Below are positions 5,789-6,490 of a DNA stretch of 6,490 nucleotides, one piece after another; the stretch's first letter is position 1, and every line of letters starts with the position of its first letter. The position numbers were made by a program, and so were the translations under genes. The notes below the pieces were generated by a model that saw only the letters and a list, made by a program, of their open reading frames with translations, was not told where the DNA came from and ran no database searches. Origin of the DNA: Acidobacteriaceae bacterium (GTDB taxonomy: Bacteria > Acidobacteriota > Terriglobia > Terriglobales > Acidobacteriaceae); contig PLHN01000323.1 in assembly GCA_003139975.1 (NCBI GenBank), forward strand, positions 948 to 7,437. The letters run 5' to 3'.

Positions 5789-6490
5789 CTATTTTTCTTT
5801 CTTTCGCGCGCGCTTGGCCATCATCTCGCGCATTTCGCGGCCGAGCGATGTGCGATTCATAACCGCCTGCTGCGCGATCCCGATGATCTGCCCCGCGGCC
5901 CAATACAGGCCCAGGCCAGAGGGCAAGTTCCACGCCATGAAGCCCAGCATGCCCGGCATCATGATGTTCATCATGCGTTGCTGCGCCGGATCCATTCCGG
6001 CCTGCGGCGTCATGCGCTGCATCAGGAACATGGTAACGATGATTGCAACCGGCAGAATATGCAAAGGATCGGCTGCGGAAAGGTCATGAATCCAAAGCCA
6101 GTTCGCATGGCGCAGATCAATGGCCACCGTCAGCATGCGATAGTACGGCCAAAGCAAGAATAAGGGCAGCAGCATGGGCAGGCAGCCGCCGACCGGATTG
6201 ACGCCTTCCTTCTTATACAGCGCCGAAATCTCGTTGTTCATTTCCGCTTTGCGCGGGTCACGCAGGCTGTACTTCTTGTATTTTTCCTGGATGGACTTGA
6301 TCTGCGGCGCCACGCGCTGCATCTTGAGCATGGACTTCATCTGCGTCAAGCGCAGCGGCAGAATGGCAAGGTTGATGATGAGCGTCTGGAACAGAATCGC
6401 CCAGCCCCAGTTCGGGACGATGTGGTTATAGGTCCACTTGAGCCACAGGAACAGCGGCCGCGCGATCAGGCCGAGCCAGCCGAAATCGAC
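5789..6490 (-). CDS. yidC: membrane protein insertase YidC (Oxa1 family), 5' end outside window
   Basis: The last 233 residues are present; the frame stays open to the right edge, so the start is upstream of the window. YidC inserts and folds inner-membrane proteins, alone or with SecYEG. The fragment begins inside the conserved core: WLGLIARPLF, then YNHIVPNWGWAI leading into the first core helix, and NLAILPLRLTQMKSM with the groove arginine (PLR) that contacts substrates. Next come the cytoplasmic hairpin (KIQSIQEKY-type coiled segment, here QIKSIQEKYKKY), GVNPVGGCLPMLLPLFLLWPYYRM, a helix around LPVAIIVTMFLMQRM, and MNIMMPGMLGFMAWNLPSGLGLYWAAGQ. The tail KRARKKEK is basic and cytoplasmic, as usual for ribosome contact. 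The large periplasmic domain of Gram-negative YidC would lie in the missing part. The gene is followed by jag on the same strand. Confidence 0.97.
   Translation of the reverse strand, partial: VDFGWLGLIARPLFLWLKWTYNHIVPNWGWAILFQTLIINLAILPLRLTQMKSMLKMQRVAPQIKSIQEKYKKYSLRDPRKAEMNNEISALYKKEGVNPVGGCLPMLLPLFLLWPYYRMLTVAIDLRHANWLWIHDLSAADPLHILPVAIIVTMFLMQRMTPQAGMDPAQQRMMNIMMPGMLGFMAWNLPSGLGLYWAAGQIIGIAQQAVMNRTSLGREMREMMAKRARKKEK

Noticed and set aside
5703..5933. N-terminal extension of jag up to an ATG at 5933
   Set aside because: It would overlap yidC out of frame and passes through the spacer repeat. The ATG at 5702 has a proper ribosome binding site and gives the expected KH/R3H protein.

Overview
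The window is a conserved bacterial chromosome segment around the replication-initiation genes. All six genes are on the minus strand. In transcription order (right to left) they are yidC (5' end beyond the right edge), a jag-like KH/R3H RNA-binding protein, dnaA, dnaN, a zinc-ribbon RDD membrane protein, and an LptC/OstA-type lipopolysaccharide-transport protein (3' end beyond the left edge). The DNA is fairly GC-rich, which produces long antisense open frames opposite dnaA, dnaN, jag and the RDD gene. These were discarded.

The LptC/OstA protein points to a Gram-negative (diderm) bacterium. The style of the DnaA, DnaN and YidC proteins, the zinc-ribbon RDD protein and the intergenic repeats fit Acidobacteriota (class Terriglobia) best. 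That assignment is an inference from recall and was not tested by a search.

Layout: 1-1135 lptC-like gene; 1136-1292 spacer with nested direct and inverted repeats; 1293-1931 zinc-ribbon/RDD gene; 1932-2092 spacer with a good sigma70-type promoter overlapped by a perfect dyad, plus a probable dispersed intergenic repeat; 2093-3244 dnaN; 3245-3385 spacer with a stem-loop; 3386-4768 dnaA; 4769-5174 a 406-bp gene-free region, partly AT-rich, with an intrinsic-terminator-like hairpin and a cluster of short repeated motifs, the natural candidate for the replication origin; 5175-5702 jag-like gene; 5703-5788 spacer with an inverted repeat; 5789 to the right edge yidC.

How the genes work together: DnaA melts the origin and DnaN is the sliding clamp of the replicase. 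YidC inserts membrane proteins, and the Jag/KhpB-type RNA-binding protein is its usual genomic partner. LptC/OstA belongs to the lipopolysaccharide bridge. The RDD protein is an uncharacterised membrane protein. No mobile element, CRISPR array, tRNA or rRNA was seen. I see no convincing new multi-gene system. The points of most interest are regulatory: a predicted leaderless, dyad-overlapped promoter before the RDD gene, and an origin candidate that lacks consensus DnaA boxes next to a DnaA with a changed DNA-contact residue.
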